Part shown: one piece after another, positions 1 to 6,086 of the stretch
Numbering within the stretch: the first letter of the stretch is position 1
Layout of the letters: each line of letters starts with the position of its first letter
Source: 2-02-FULL-38-15 sp964645555
Lineage (GTDB): Bacteria; Patescibacteriota; Microgenomatia; Daviesbacterales; UBA10151
Reading direction: 5' to 3'
Assembly: GCA_964645555.1 (NCBI GenBank)
Contig: CAZYBP010000016.1
Location: 1 to 17,063, forward strand
Length of the DNA: 17,063 bases
The notes under the pieces: generated by a model
What the model was told of the DNA's origin: nothing
The model's database searches: none
Seen by the model: only the letters and a program-made list of their open reading frames with translations
Translations under genes and position numbers: made by a program

Positions 1-310
1 TGTCTATAACCTCTCCTCCTTCTCTCATATTCCTTGCCAATCTGTCTGGATTCCAGGCTAATATGCCGTCATAAATACCTTTTTTCAGGTCATTAAGCAT
101 TTGTCTGAATATTGGTCGCTTATTTGGTTTCTTAGCTGATTTAGTTTCTTCTAAAATCTTAACAACATTTAATCCAAGTCTTGAAGCTAACTGCTTACAC
201 TCAAATATCTGGTCGCCTATAGATCGAACTTGTCTTTGCGGATCATCTGTGGACTTTCTAGCATAGAGGACATACTTTAATTTAGTGAAATCTAACTCAT
301 TTTCTTCCAT
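1..310 (-). CDS. Large serine recombinase/integrase, N-terminal part (cut by window edge)
   Basis: The 103 visible residues form the resolvase-type catalytic domain of a serine site-specific recombinase, which cuts and rejoins DNA through a serine nucleophile. The start of the domain reads YVLYARKSTDD, so the nucleophile should be Ser20. It is followed by the conserved arginine-containing stretch QRQVRSIGDQ (25-34) and by WNPDRLARN (86-94), the usual D-R-L-x-R-N signature. The gene runs off the left edge, so the DNA-binding and zinc-ribbon regions expected of the large subfamily are not visible. The ATG at 308-310 is chosen because an extended -10 box lies 6 bases upstream. No Shine-Dalgarno is seen. 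The gene suggests an integrated phage or mobile element covering the left of the window. Family assignment is firm; large rather than small type is inferred from the N-terminal motif style. Confidence 0.88.
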   Translation of the reverse strand, partial: MEENELDFTKLKYVLYARKSTDDPQRQVRSIGDQIFECKQLASRLGLNVVKILEETKSAKKPNKRPIFRQMLNDLKKGIYDGILAWNPDRLARNMREGGEVID

Positions 311-316
311 GAAAGG

Positions 317-325
317 ATTATACCA
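317..325 (-). promoter_or_regulatory. Extended -10 promoter of the serine recombinase
   Basis: Read on the minus strand the site is TGGTATAAT, a perfect -10 with the TGn extension. Only 6 bases separate it from the ATG at 310, so transcription should begin at or next to the start codon. No good -35 is visible. Confidence 0.6.
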
Positions 326-384
326 AAGCTATGATTAAAACTTAGAAGATTCTTGAGATAGTGGAGTGCTGTTAGAAACCATTA

Positions 385-939
385 CTACGCTTGATCTTGA
401 GGTGCCAGAACGGAAGCTAGGGGATTATTTTTACTTATATATACTGGGCCAACTCCTATTCCTCTATCTATCTCAGTCTCGACTAATAATCCTTTATGGG
501 TTGCATAAGTAACTACAGCTAATGCGAGTTGTTGACTTTCTAAAACTCCACCAAGTGAAGCCACATCACCAAATGCTGGAGCGTTTGGATCTGTACCATC
601 TCCACCGCAATTTCTTTGAGCCTGGGCTGCCATTTGATCTAACTCAACCTCTGCCTCAGTTGTCCAATAGAAATCTGTCACTCTCTTTCTAAAAACTGGT
701 GCTGCTTTAACTGACCCACCATTAACAGCCTCCTCTATCTGTTCAGGCGAAAAACCCTCCTGAGTTAAATCAGCTGTAAGTGCATATTTTTTATCACCTA
801 AATAAGCTGCTACTGAATCGTATTTACCACGTTCGGAAAGTCCATACATAAAATGAATGGTTGCAGATGCGAAGCTTTCAGGAGTTTTATAGGGCTGACC
901 TTGTTGAGTCTCTCCAGTATGTTCTCGATCAATGTTCAT
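385..939 (-). CDS. Hypothetical protein (184 aa) in the accessory block
   Basis: I do not recognise a family. The protein is soluble, with no signal peptide or membrane segment. It begins with a polar stretch, has a central acidic and Gln/Asn-containing part, and a Gly-rich segment around NCGGDGTDPN (about 110-119). A textbook promoter 12 bases upstream of the ATG supports it as a real gene. No Shine-Dalgarno is seen. It lies between the serine recombinase and a terminase-small-subunit-like gene on the same strand, so it is probably element cargo. Its function is unknown. Confidence 0.7.
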   Translation of the reverse strand: MNIDREHTGETQQGQPYKTPESFASATIHFMYGLSERGKYDSVAAYLGDKKYALTADLTQEGFSPEQIEEAVNGGSVKAAPVFRKRVTDFYWTTEAEVELDQMAAQAQRNCGGDGTDPNAPAFGDVASLGGVLESQQLALAVVTYATHKGLLVETEIDRGIGVGPVYISKNNPLASVLAPQDQA

Positions 940-951
940 AGATTGGTGGTG

Positions 952-980
952 AATATATCACTTTTTAGGCTTAATGTCAA
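952..980 (-). promoter_or_regulatory. Sigma70-type promoter of the 184-aa gene
   Basis: On the minus strand TTGACA (975-980) is followed by a 17-base spacer and TATATT (952-957). The ATG at 939 is 12 bases after the -10, leaving a predicted leader of about 5 bases. Confidence 0.75.
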
Positions 981-1024
981 CTATGGGGCTAATTATTAAG
1001 AGCTGACCAACTGTCTGATTATAA

Positions 1025-1414
1025 TTAAAACCCTAAAAGTCTACCTAGAATTCGGTGGAATTCTAATCTAACTTTATAATCTGGTACTTTTTCTCCTGTT
1101 TGTTCATTTAATTTTGTAGCAGCTAAACCCTCTTTAAGGCCCGACATATAATCACTGTACCCAAGATCATATCCTGCCAAAATAGCGGAAATGTTAATCT
1201 TTGTTAACTTTTTTGAGCCTAAAACTCTGGCTGAAGCATCACTAACATTAGGGTGTAGGATTTTGTAAGCTACGCTAGCATTAAGGCCATTTTTTAACCA
1301 TTCAGCTAAAAAAAGCGGTAGTTCTTTATCTCCTTCAACAAGTTCGTCAATAGCTAGCCTGCTGCTATTTAATTCTTTTTCAAATAATTCCTGATCTGTT
1401 TGATTACTATCCAT
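1025..1414 (-). CDS. Terminase small subunit-like protein (129 aa)
   Basis: The protein resembles phage terminase small subunits, which bind viral DNA ends and recruit the packaging ATPase. An N-terminal helical part with AEWLKNGLNASVAYKILHPN (38-56) matches the family pattern of a helix-turn-helix in which an Asn-Ala-x-x-A-Y helix is followed by HPN-V-S-x-x-S-A-R-V-x-G-S-K-x-L (54-70). The C-terminal part, with LKEGLAATK (93-101) and PDYKVRLEFHRILGRLLGF, resembles the C-terminal region of the same proteins. There is no large subunit or capsid gene in view. It starts 14 bases downstream of the interrupted acidic ORF, on the same strand. No Shine-Dalgarno was found. A general HTH protein is the alternative. 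Confidence 0.5.
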   Translation of the reverse strand: MDSNQTDQELFEKELNSSRLAIDELVEGDKELPLFLAEWLKNGLNASVAYKILHPNVSDASARVLGSKKLTKINISAILAGYDLGYSDYMSGLKEGLAATKLNEQTGEKVPDYKVRLEFHRILGRLLGF

Positions 1415-1428
1415 AAAAGTTCAAGGTA

Positions 1429-1665
1429 CTACTTCTTAATAACATTAGGATCTGAGGGATCTTCATTTAATTCAATTCTGCCATCATTATTGTCCTCTAT
1501 GCTGGTTGCATTTAATTATGCTTCTGGGGACTCCGTATCAACTGATTGCAGTGCATCAACTAGATCTGCCAGTGGCTGACCAGAATTACTACTATCAACA
1601 GAATCAGACGTCTGTTGCTGACTATTGTCACTCGATGGAGTTGGATTAGGGTCATCAGTACTCAT
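1429..1665 (-). pseudogene. Acidic Ser/Gln-rich small ORF with an in-frame TAA
   Basis: From the ATG at 1663-1665 a 49-residue acidic, Ser/Asp/Gln-rich peptide runs to a TAA at 1516-1518. The same frame then continues for 28 sense codons to a TAG at 1429-1431. The continuation has no start codon of its own, yet looks protein-like. It contains EDNNDGRIELNE, which fits the spacing of an EF-hand calcium loop (D5, G6, I8, E12) except for Glu at position 1. The simplest reading is a 78-codon gene broken by one nonsense change, or a sequencing error at that base. Programmed readthrough is possible but unsupported. A -10 box 7 bases before the ATG indicates that the gene is or was expressed. Function is unknown. 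Confidence 0.45.
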
Positions 1666-1672
1666 AAAACTA

Positions 1673-1678
1673 ATTATA
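1673..1678 (-). promoter_or_regulatory. -10 box of the acidic small ORF
   Basis: A perfect TATAAT on the minus strand sits 7 bases before the ATG at 1665, predicting a leaderless start. No convincing -35 was found. Confidence 0.5.
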
Positions 1679-1698
1679 CTATTTTTGTACAAGTTCTT

Positions 1699-2775
1699 TT
1701 ACATTTTAACTTTCCAAATAAACCACAGAATTGCATCAAAAATAGATTCATATATTTCTTGATAAGTAACTTCATCAAATGAAACAGGCCAAGATAAATC
1801 ATGTCCTGTGGTATTTCTTACTGCGTATGCTACTGCAATAATTTTTTCCTTAATGTTTTCTGTTCGCCATTGAGGTAGGAAACTTATGATAAGAGGCAGT
1901 GTATATCCATCGGGTCTGGGTTGATCTCTTAAATAGAGAGGGGTCTGATTTTGTCCGATCTCAAGATCATTTTTTGCTGCTTGTTGTCCTAAATATAACC
2001 CAAGAGTACTTCTTCCGCTTCCTCCGTACTGACTTTTTAATAGAGATTCAAATATCAAACCTCCTTTAAAAAGATGTACTATAAATGGTTCTATGGAACC
2101 GCCTGTGTCACTTCTTAATCTAAGCTGATAAGTTCTTTCTGCGTATTCAGAAACATATACATATAAACCAGATATTATGGATCTATAGGAAGGATTATTT
2201 AGGTTTGGAGTTACGAAGTTCTCTCTAAATTGATCTAGGGTAAGATTTGTTCCCAAGTCTTGATTGAACTTATTGATTTGTTCTTCAAACTGTTTAGTAA
2301 GTTGTGCAGTAATTGCTTTAGCAATAGGTCCAGGAGGATTAGGGTCTAAGAACAAGAATCTTGCACCAGGGGCTTGTTTCCACACATCAGGATCAGTATT
2401 TGAGCACTTTCTTATATCTTCTCCTACTGCAGCGTCCATATAAAATATAGCCTTCTCAAAATCCTTTACAGTAAAAGCTAACCAACTTATAAAATAGAAT
2501 GGCGTTCCTTTATGGGCAGTTTGATATTTATTTGTATCAGCCACAATTAGTTCAAGTAATATGTGTTCATAGATTAAAAGTCTTTCCATTGGTCGGTCAA
2601 TGATATGAAGTAAGGGATTATTCGGTGAAGTTAAATTTCCAGGACCAAAATCCTCAAAAAAGGTATCACAATGTGTAGGATCGGAAGCATTAAGCGAGGA
2701 AAAAGCTTGTATAAGTTCCTCAGTTGTTACTTCTATATTTCTTTTAGGGTTAGGCCATTTCATATTAGTATGCAT
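1699..2775 (-). CDS. HEPN-like domain protein (358 aa), possible RNase or abortive-infection protein
   Basis: The C-terminus carries AYAVRNTTGHDLSW, in which R320 and H325 form the Rx4H motif (RNx3H) of HEPN ribonucleases, between predicted helices. HEPN proteins with this motif are commonly metal-independent RNases in toxin, abortive-infection or CRISPR-linked systems. The N-terminal two thirds are helical: a segment around FISWLAFTVKDFEKAIFYMD (95-114) resembles a TPR-like helical pair. No transmembrane segment or signal peptide is convincing. Two starts are possible, ATG at 2775 and ATG at 2763 (residue 5). The promoter predicts transcription from about 2779, which fits 2775 as a nearly leaderless start. 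No partner antitoxin gene is obvious. Function is inferred from one short motif. Confidence 0.5.
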   Translation of the reverse strand: MHTNMKWPNPKRNIEVTTEELIQAFSSLNASDPTHCDTFFEDFGPGNLTSPNNPLLHIIDRPMERLLIYEHILLELIVADTNKYQTAHKGTPFYFISWLAFTVKDFEKAIFYMDAAVGEDIRKCSNTDPDVWKQAPGARFLFLDPNPPGPIAKAITAQLTKQFEEQINKFNQDLGTNLTLDQFRENFVTPNLNNPSYRSIISGLYVYVSEYAERTYQLRLRSDTGGSIEPFIVHLFKGGLIFESLLKSQYGGSGRSTLGLYLGQQAAKNDLEIGQNQTPLYLRDQPRPDGYTLPLIISFLPQWRTENIKEKIIAVAYAVRNTTGHDLSWPVSFDEVTYQEIYESIFDAILWFIWKVKM

Positions 2776-2785
2776 AACTTGGCTG

Positions 2786-2815
2786 ATTATACTGCTTCTG
2801 TAGATATGATGTCAG
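2786..2815 (-). promoter_or_regulatory. Promoter of the HEPN-like gene
   Basis: On the minus strand CTGACA (2810-2815), an 18-base spacer and a perfect TATAAT (2786-2791) are seen. The -10 ends 10 bases before the ATG at 2775. Confidence 0.65.
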
Positions 2816-2913
2816 TAGGTTAGAATCAAAGGTTGAAGGATTCCAGTGTTTTAGGATAGAATCTACCAGTGGAGTGAGCAGTTCAAGATTATTCGCTCCT
2901 GTTCGACACCTTC

Positions 2914-2942
2914 TTGACATTTAGTAAAACTTAGATTATGTT
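2914..2942 (+). promoter_or_regulatory. Sigma70-type promoter of the ECF S-component-like gene
   Basis: TTGACA (2914-2919), a 17-base spacer and TATGTT (2937-2942) form a strong promoter. The ATG at 2938 lies inside the -10 box and so cannot be the translated start from this promoter. The next in-frame ATG at 2956 would have a leader of about 6 bases. Confidence 0.75.
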
Positions 2943-2955
2943 AAAATGCATTCAT

Positions 2956-3624
2956 ATGAAACAGGTTCAAAAGAAATTATTATTTTTAGCCCTTTTTACA
3001 TTTGTAGGCTTTATTAGCCTACAAATCCCTTTTAATAAAGTTATCGGTTCAAATGTGTCTTTTACCCTGTTTGATTTCTTTGCACCAGTTGCAGGAAGTT
3101 TTCTTGGTCCGATATTTGGGATTTTATCTGTATTTGCAGTCGAAATAGTAAATGTTTGGATTAAACAAGCCCCACTAACAACCGGTTCTGTAATCAGGCT
3201 TTTCCCAACTCTATTTGCAGTTTTATACTTTGCTGTTATCGCCAATAAAAGATTTCAAGGAAAATGGCTCTTGGCTATACCCATACTTTGTATTTTAGCC
3301 TTTGTTATTCACCCAATAGGCAGACAAGTTCCTCATTATGCTTTAATGTTTTGGATTATTCCTGTTTTGGCTTACTTTAGAAGAAATAATTTATTTGCTA
3401 AAAGCTTGGGAGCAACATTTACAGCTCATGCTGTAGGTGGTGCTGCCTGGATTTGGGCATTTAATTTGCCTGCAGTAGTTTGGAATTCTCTTATACCTGT
3501 AGTTATTGCCGAAAGACTGTTATTTGCCACAGGTATTGCTGCCTCATATATTCTGGTCAAGCACGCACTAAATTTCTTAGCTTCAAAAAAGCTTCTACCT
3601 CAACTCGATACTGCTAAAGTATAG
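2956..3624 (+). CDS. ECF transporter S component-like membrane protein (222 aa)
   Basis: A hydrophobic protein with about six membrane segments, resembling the substrate-binding S subunits of energy-coupling factor vitamin transporters. The second hydrophobic block has SNVSFTLFDFFAPVAGSFLG followed by PIFGILSV, which is the style of S components, with Gly/Ala-rich helices where the energising T subunit docks. No A, A' or T subunit gene is nearby, as expected for group II systems where one module serves many S subunits. The substrate cannot be read from sequence. The start at 2956 (MKQVQKK) is preferred over the longer frame from 2938, because the latter ATG overlaps the -10 box. A conserved membrane protein of unrelated function is the alternative. 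Confidence 0.62.
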   Translation: MKQVQKKLLFLALFTFVGFISLQIPFNKVIGSNVSFTLFDFFAPVAGSFLGPIFGILSVFAVEIVNVWIKQAPLTTGSVIRLFPTLFAVLYFAVIANKRFQGKWLLAIPILCILAFVIHPIGRQVPHYALMFWIIPVLAYFRRNNLFAKSLGATFTAHAVGGAAWIWAFNLPAVVWNSLIPVVIAERLLFATGIAASYILVKHALNFLASKKLLPQLDTAKV

Positions 3625-3640
3625 TTCCTCCTTTCAGCAT

Positions 3641-3661
3641 GAACCCGCCAGAGGCGGGCTC
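3641..3661. terminator. GC-rich hairpin after the ECF S-component-like gene
   Basis: CCCGCC (3644-3649), a 3-base loop AGA and GGCGGG (3653-3658) form a compact hairpin 20 bases after the stop codon. There is no following T tract on the plus strand, so it may be a weak terminator, a 3' end stabiliser or a dispersed GC-rich inverted repeat. Confidence 0.45.
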
Positions 3662-3733
3662 ATAAACTGAAATACTGCTGGTATTTTGGTAATTTTAAAC
3701 CTTCAACCCTAACACCAGTTGAATGCTATTTAT

Positions 3734-3788
3734 TTCCAAAAAACCACTAAACATTCAGGCCTTTTATCAGTAAAAAAGGTTTTTGGAA
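3734..3788 (-). terminator. Nested inverted repeat between convergent genes
   Basis: TTCCAAAAAACC (3734-3745) pairs with GGTTTTTGGAA (3778-3788) apart from one bulged base. A second, mutually exclusive stem pairs CCTTTT (3760-3765) with AAAAGG (3774-3779). It lies just beyond the RRM gene stop and before the end of the ECF-like gene coming from the other side. On the minus strand the second stem is preceded and followed by T-rich sequence. It is a plausible bidirectional terminator, though the outer stem is A/T-rich. The remainder of 3,625-3,823 shows nothing coding. Confidence 0.45.
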
Positions 3789-3823
3789 TCAATTATTCCT
3801 ACGATATGAAACCGGGAATAAAT

Positions 3824-4084
3824 TTACCTGTCTTCACGGGGACGGGCAATGTTAACAACGATCTTGCGACCTTCAACATCTGTTCCGTTTAAGTTATTGA
3901 CAGCTGCTTGAGCTTCTTCTTCCGTCGACATCTCGACGAAACCGAAACCTCTGCTTCTGCCAGTTTCTCGGTCCTTAACAACCTGAGCTGAAACTACAGT
4001 TCCTGCCTGAGAAAAAAGCTGAGCAAGACCTGCATCATCAATAGCCCAAGGTAAAGAGCCTACGAACAATTTCTTGTTATTCAA
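3824..4084 (-). CDS. Single-RRM RNA-binding protein (86 aa)
   Basis: The protein is one RNA recognition motif with almost nothing else. RNP2 is LFVGSL (6-11) and RNP1 is RGFGFVEM (45-52), with aromatic residues F7, F47 and F49 at the RNA-contacting positions. Similar stand-alone RRM proteins in cyanobacteria and CPR bacteria are linked to cold response and RNA metabolism. The start is TTG at 4082-4084, 8 bases after a perfect AGGAGG Shine-Dalgarno. A longer frame starting at GTG 4091-4093 is rejected because that GTG is part of the Shine-Dalgarno itself. The ribosome binding site is half buried in a hairpin in the leader. Codons look more GC-rich than in neighbouring genes, consistent with high expression. 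Confidence 0.93.
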   Translation of the reverse strand: MNNKKLFVGSLPWAIDDAGLAQLFSQAGTVVSAQVVKDRETGRSRGFGFVEMSTEEEAQAAVNNLNGTDVEGRKIVVNIARPREDR

Positions 4085-4085
4085 A

Positions 4086-4122
4086 AAAATCACCTCCTTT
4101 TTTCATATTTTGAGGTGATTTT
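4086..4122 (-). promoter_or_regulatory. Hairpin sequestering the Shine-Dalgarno of the RRM gene
   Basis: In the mRNA, AAAATCACCTC (4122 to 4112) is perfectly complementary over 11 bases to GAGGTGATTTT (4096 to 4086), with a 15-base loop. The Shine-Dalgarno AAAGGAGGTGA (4100 to 4090) lies across the loop and the 3' arm, so its GAGGTGA half would be paired. This suggests control of translation by temperature, by a protein (perhaps the RRM protein itself) or by RNA refolding. Confidence 0.6.
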
Positions 4123-4157
4123 AAATGGAAACACTTATACTCAACACTCTAATATTA

Positions 4158-4186
4158 ATTATTCCATAAATCATTTTGAAATGCAA
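4158..4186 (-). promoter_or_regulatory. Predicted promoter of the RRM gene
   Basis: On the minus strand TTGCAT (4181-4186), a 17-base spacer and AATAAT (4158-4163) preceded by TGG are seen. Transcription from about 4151 would give a leader of roughly 67 bases that includes the Shine-Dalgarno hairpin. Confidence 0.5.
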
Positions 4187-4195
4187 ATAGGGAAA

Positions 4196-4229
4196 ATCAC
4201 GAAGTAATCGCGAAATGGATCACGAAGTC
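4196..4229 (-). repeat. Three phased 11-bp repeats downstream of fic and upstream of the RRM promoter
   Basis: Plus-strand copies are ATCACGAAGTA (4196-4206), ATCGCGAAATG (4207-4217) and ATCACGAAGTC (4219-4229), fitting ATCRCGAARTA with spacings of 11 and 12. The last copy overlaps the fic stop codon, and the cluster ends 10 bases before the RRM -35. They match the two copies in the fic promoter and may be binding sites of the same protein. Confidence 0.6.
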
Positions 4230-5286
4230 ATTTTGAGAGTAAATAGAATGTAGAGGGACCTTTACCCTGAGAAGCTATTAATTTCTTTTCTGATAAACTC
4301 TTTAGCTTTAATTGAGCGCTCCTTTTAGTCAAACCCAAAATATCCGCCACATCATCCGAGGTAATTCTACCTGTGGTAGTCAAAAAATCCATAATTTTAA
4401 TTTCTTGCCCGTCTAAAAAGATTTGCTCTGATGCTTTACTAACCTTACCAAAGCCAATAGCCTGAATTTGTTCTAGTACCTTTCTGGCTTCAATCAAAAA
4501 ACCTCCTGTAAAATACTCAAGCCAAGTAGTAAAATCCATAGTTTCTTCATAATGAGCACCTTGGGCAAAGTTTTCAGCATTGTAATAAGACTTTCTGTCA
4601 AGATTATAGTAATCCTCCAACACCAATATTTTTCTAAAATCCCAGCCGTCCTTATAAAGTTGAAGTTGGGTCAGCAATCTGGCCACCCTGCCGTTGCCGT
4701 CTGTGAAAGGATGGATTGTGACAAACTGAAGGTGCAAAATACCAGCCCTGATAATCGGGTGAATATTCTGCTTTCTGGAATTTTCCAGCCATTTTAACAA
4801 TTCTGTTATCAAGTGAGGGACAGCTTTTGCCTCAGGAGCTTTAAACCTAACTTTCTCGGTACCGTCACCCAATTCGTCAATTACATATACAACTCCTGTT
4901 CTAAAACTTCCTACCTTTGATTTTTCAACTAAGCCCTCTATAACCATTTTGTGCAGCTTAAGTATTTCATCCTCAGTAATACTTCTTTTATTTTTGGATA
5001 GCTCACCGATTAGCTTTAATGCTTTAAAATAATTTTCTACCTCCTGAATATCTTTTTGAGGAGCTCTGACTGTTTTACCCTCGATCACTTTACCAACCTC
5101 ATATTGGGCTAGTTTATTCCCTTCAATAGAAGTAGAGGTATGGGCCATTCTGAGTATGGCCTGACGGCGCAATTGGGCCTCGTTAAGCGGCAGTACTCTT
5201 GAGCGCTCAACCACTGCCTTAATTTCAGCTATCTCAGTCATATTAGAAACTATGGATGAAGTAATAGAATATTTAGGGTCCAGCAT
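4228..5286 (-). CDS. Fic family protein with N-terminal inhibitory helix and C-terminal winged helix
   Basis: Fic proteins transfer AMP or related groups to hydroxyl side chains of target proteins. The active-site loop HPFTDGNGRVAR (192-203) is intact, including His192, Asp196 and both Arg. A class II inhibitory motif is seen before the core, STSIEG (51-56), where Glu55 would block productive ATP binding. Residues about 295-350 form a winged helix-turn-helix (DFLTTTGRITSDDVADILGL, then TKRSAQLKLKSL), the architecture of many Fic proteins with possible DNA-binding ability. The length of 352 aa is normal for this subclass. There is no antitoxin gene, as expected when the inhibitory helix is in cis. 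Start ATG 5284-5286 follows a -10 box by 8 bases with no Shine-Dalgarno. The promoter holds phased repeats, suggesting autoregulation. The AMPylation target is unknown. Confidence 0.92.
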   Translation of the reverse strand: MLDPKYSITSSIVSNMTEIAEIKAVVERSRVLPLNEAQLRRQAILRMAHTSTSIEGNKLAQYEVGKVIEGKTVRAPQKDIQEVENYFKALKLIGELSKNKRSITEDEILKLHKMVIEGLVEKSKVGSFRTGVVYVIDELGDGTEKVRFKAPEAKAVPHLITELLKWLENSRKQNIHPIIRAGILHLQFVTIHPFTDGNGRVARLLTQLQLYKDGWDFRKILVLEDYYNLDRKSYYNAENFAQGAHYEETMDFTTWLEYFTGGFLIEARKVLEQIQAIGFGKVSKASEQIFLDGQEIKIMDFLTTTGRITSDDVADILGLTKRSAQLKLKSLSEKKLIASQGKGPSTFYLLSK

Positions 5287-5294
5287 AGGCTTAT

Positions 5295-5303
5295 ATTATA
5301 TCA
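5295..5303 (-). promoter_or_regulatory. Extended -10 promoter of fic
   Basis: Minus-strand TGATATAAT gives a perfect -10 with the TGn extension, 8 bases before the ATG at 5286. The expected -35 position falls inside the phased repeats and has no -35 consensus. Confidence 0.6.
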
Positions 5304-5306
5304 TAT

Positions 5307-5328
5307 ATCGCGAAATAATCGCGAAATA
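5307..5328 (-). repeat. Tandem 11-bp repeat covering the fic -35 region (putative operator)
   Basis: Two exact tandem copies of ATCGCGAAATA (5307-5317 and 5318-5328, plus strand) lie immediately upstream of the fic -10. The 11-base period is about one helical turn, so a bound protein would contact one DNA face. The position over the -35 is typical of a repressor site. Confidence 0.65.
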
Positions 5329-5408
5329 AACAGCGTAATATTTTTACTGTAAAACATTTACCTAAATTTTACAAGATCTTTATATGTTAGGGTTAAACTC
5401 AATTTGCT

Positions 5409-6086
5409 ATGATCCCCTTAAGAGACAACCAACCCCCGTCAGGATTTGCCGGGTGGGTAGTAATATTAATTTTAGTAAACATCTATATATTTTATTTAGA
5501 GTTGGCTTCCGTGAGTCCGGATGCTTTCATCAGCCAATATGCCTTAATACCAGCCAATATAGATTTTGCCGGTTTACAGGGTCTTAAACCCTTTATTACC
5601 AGCCAGTTTATACACGGAGGTTTTTTGCATATTATCTCTAATATGCTTTTTCTTTGGATTTTCGGCGGTAATGTAGAGGCAAAGCTTGGAATTTTCTTCC
5701 CTCTCTTTTATCTTTTGGGAGGTATCATTGCAGCTTTCACTCAATATTTACTAATTCCTACATCTAATATACCTATGCTGGGCGCTTCAGGGGCTATAGC
5801 GGCTGTTTTAGGCGCATATTTTGTCTTCTTTTCCCATCATAAAATTAAAACCTTAGTACCTTTATTCGGCTTTTTTACCATTTTGGATATCCCAGCTTCA
5901 ATTATGCTTTTTTACTGGTTTTTCACCCAGCTTTTCTCCGGAGTAGCTACCATTGTAACTAATCAATTAAACTTAGGCGGGGTAGCTTTTTTTGCCCATA
6001 TTGGCGGATTTGTTTACGGAATGGTAGCCGGCTCAGTGATTAGGACTCTAAGTACTCCTGCCAGAAGGTTGCTTCATAGGTTTTAG
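5409..6086 (+). CDS. Rhomboid family intramembrane serine protease
   Basis: Rhomboid proteases cut substrates within or near their transmembrane segments. The catalytic dyad is visible: GASGAIAAV gives Ser127, and FFAHIGGFVYG gives His197. The upstream helix carries HGGFLHIISNM (69-79), whose His74 and Asn78 form the usual oxyanion region. Six or so membrane helices and a length of 225 aa match the basic bacterial form, with no extra cytoplasmic domain. No Shine-Dalgarno precedes the ATG, and its promoter is uncertain. The gene is transcribed away from fic across a 122-base intergenic region. It is followed closely by a GT-C-like membrane protein that has its own promoter. The substrate is unknown. 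Confidence 0.93.
   Translation: MIPLRDNQPPSGFAGWVVILILVNIYIFYLELASVSPDAFISQYALIPANIDFAGLQGLKPFITSQFIHGGFLHIISNMLFLWIFGGNVEAKLGIFFPLFYLLGGIIAAFTQYLLIPTSNIPMLGASGAIAAVLGAYFVFFSHHKIKTLVPLFGFFTILDIPASIMLFYWFFTQLFSGVATIVTNQLNLGGVAFFAHIGGFVYGMVAGSVIRTLSTPARRLLHRF

Noticed and set aside
2870..2912. tRNA-like stretch with TTCAAGA and CGCTCC, then GTTCGACACC, as a possible tRNA or attachment site.
   Set aside because: The T stem does not pair beyond one or two bases, no matching 5' acceptor strand is present upstream, and no duplicated core was found.
2765..2920. A 51-codon minus-strand ORF (starting MSRRCRTGANN) between the HEPN-like gene and the ECF-like gene.
   Set aside because: It contains the whole promoter of the HEPN-like gene, lies next to the divergent promoter, has no Shine-Dalgarno or -10 of its own, and matches no family I know. 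It could be a remnant of a gene broken by integration, but that is not supported.
4552..4797. Plus-strand ORF inside the fic gene.
   Set aside because: It is an antisense shadow of a well-supported Fic coding region, with no protein-family signal or promoter.
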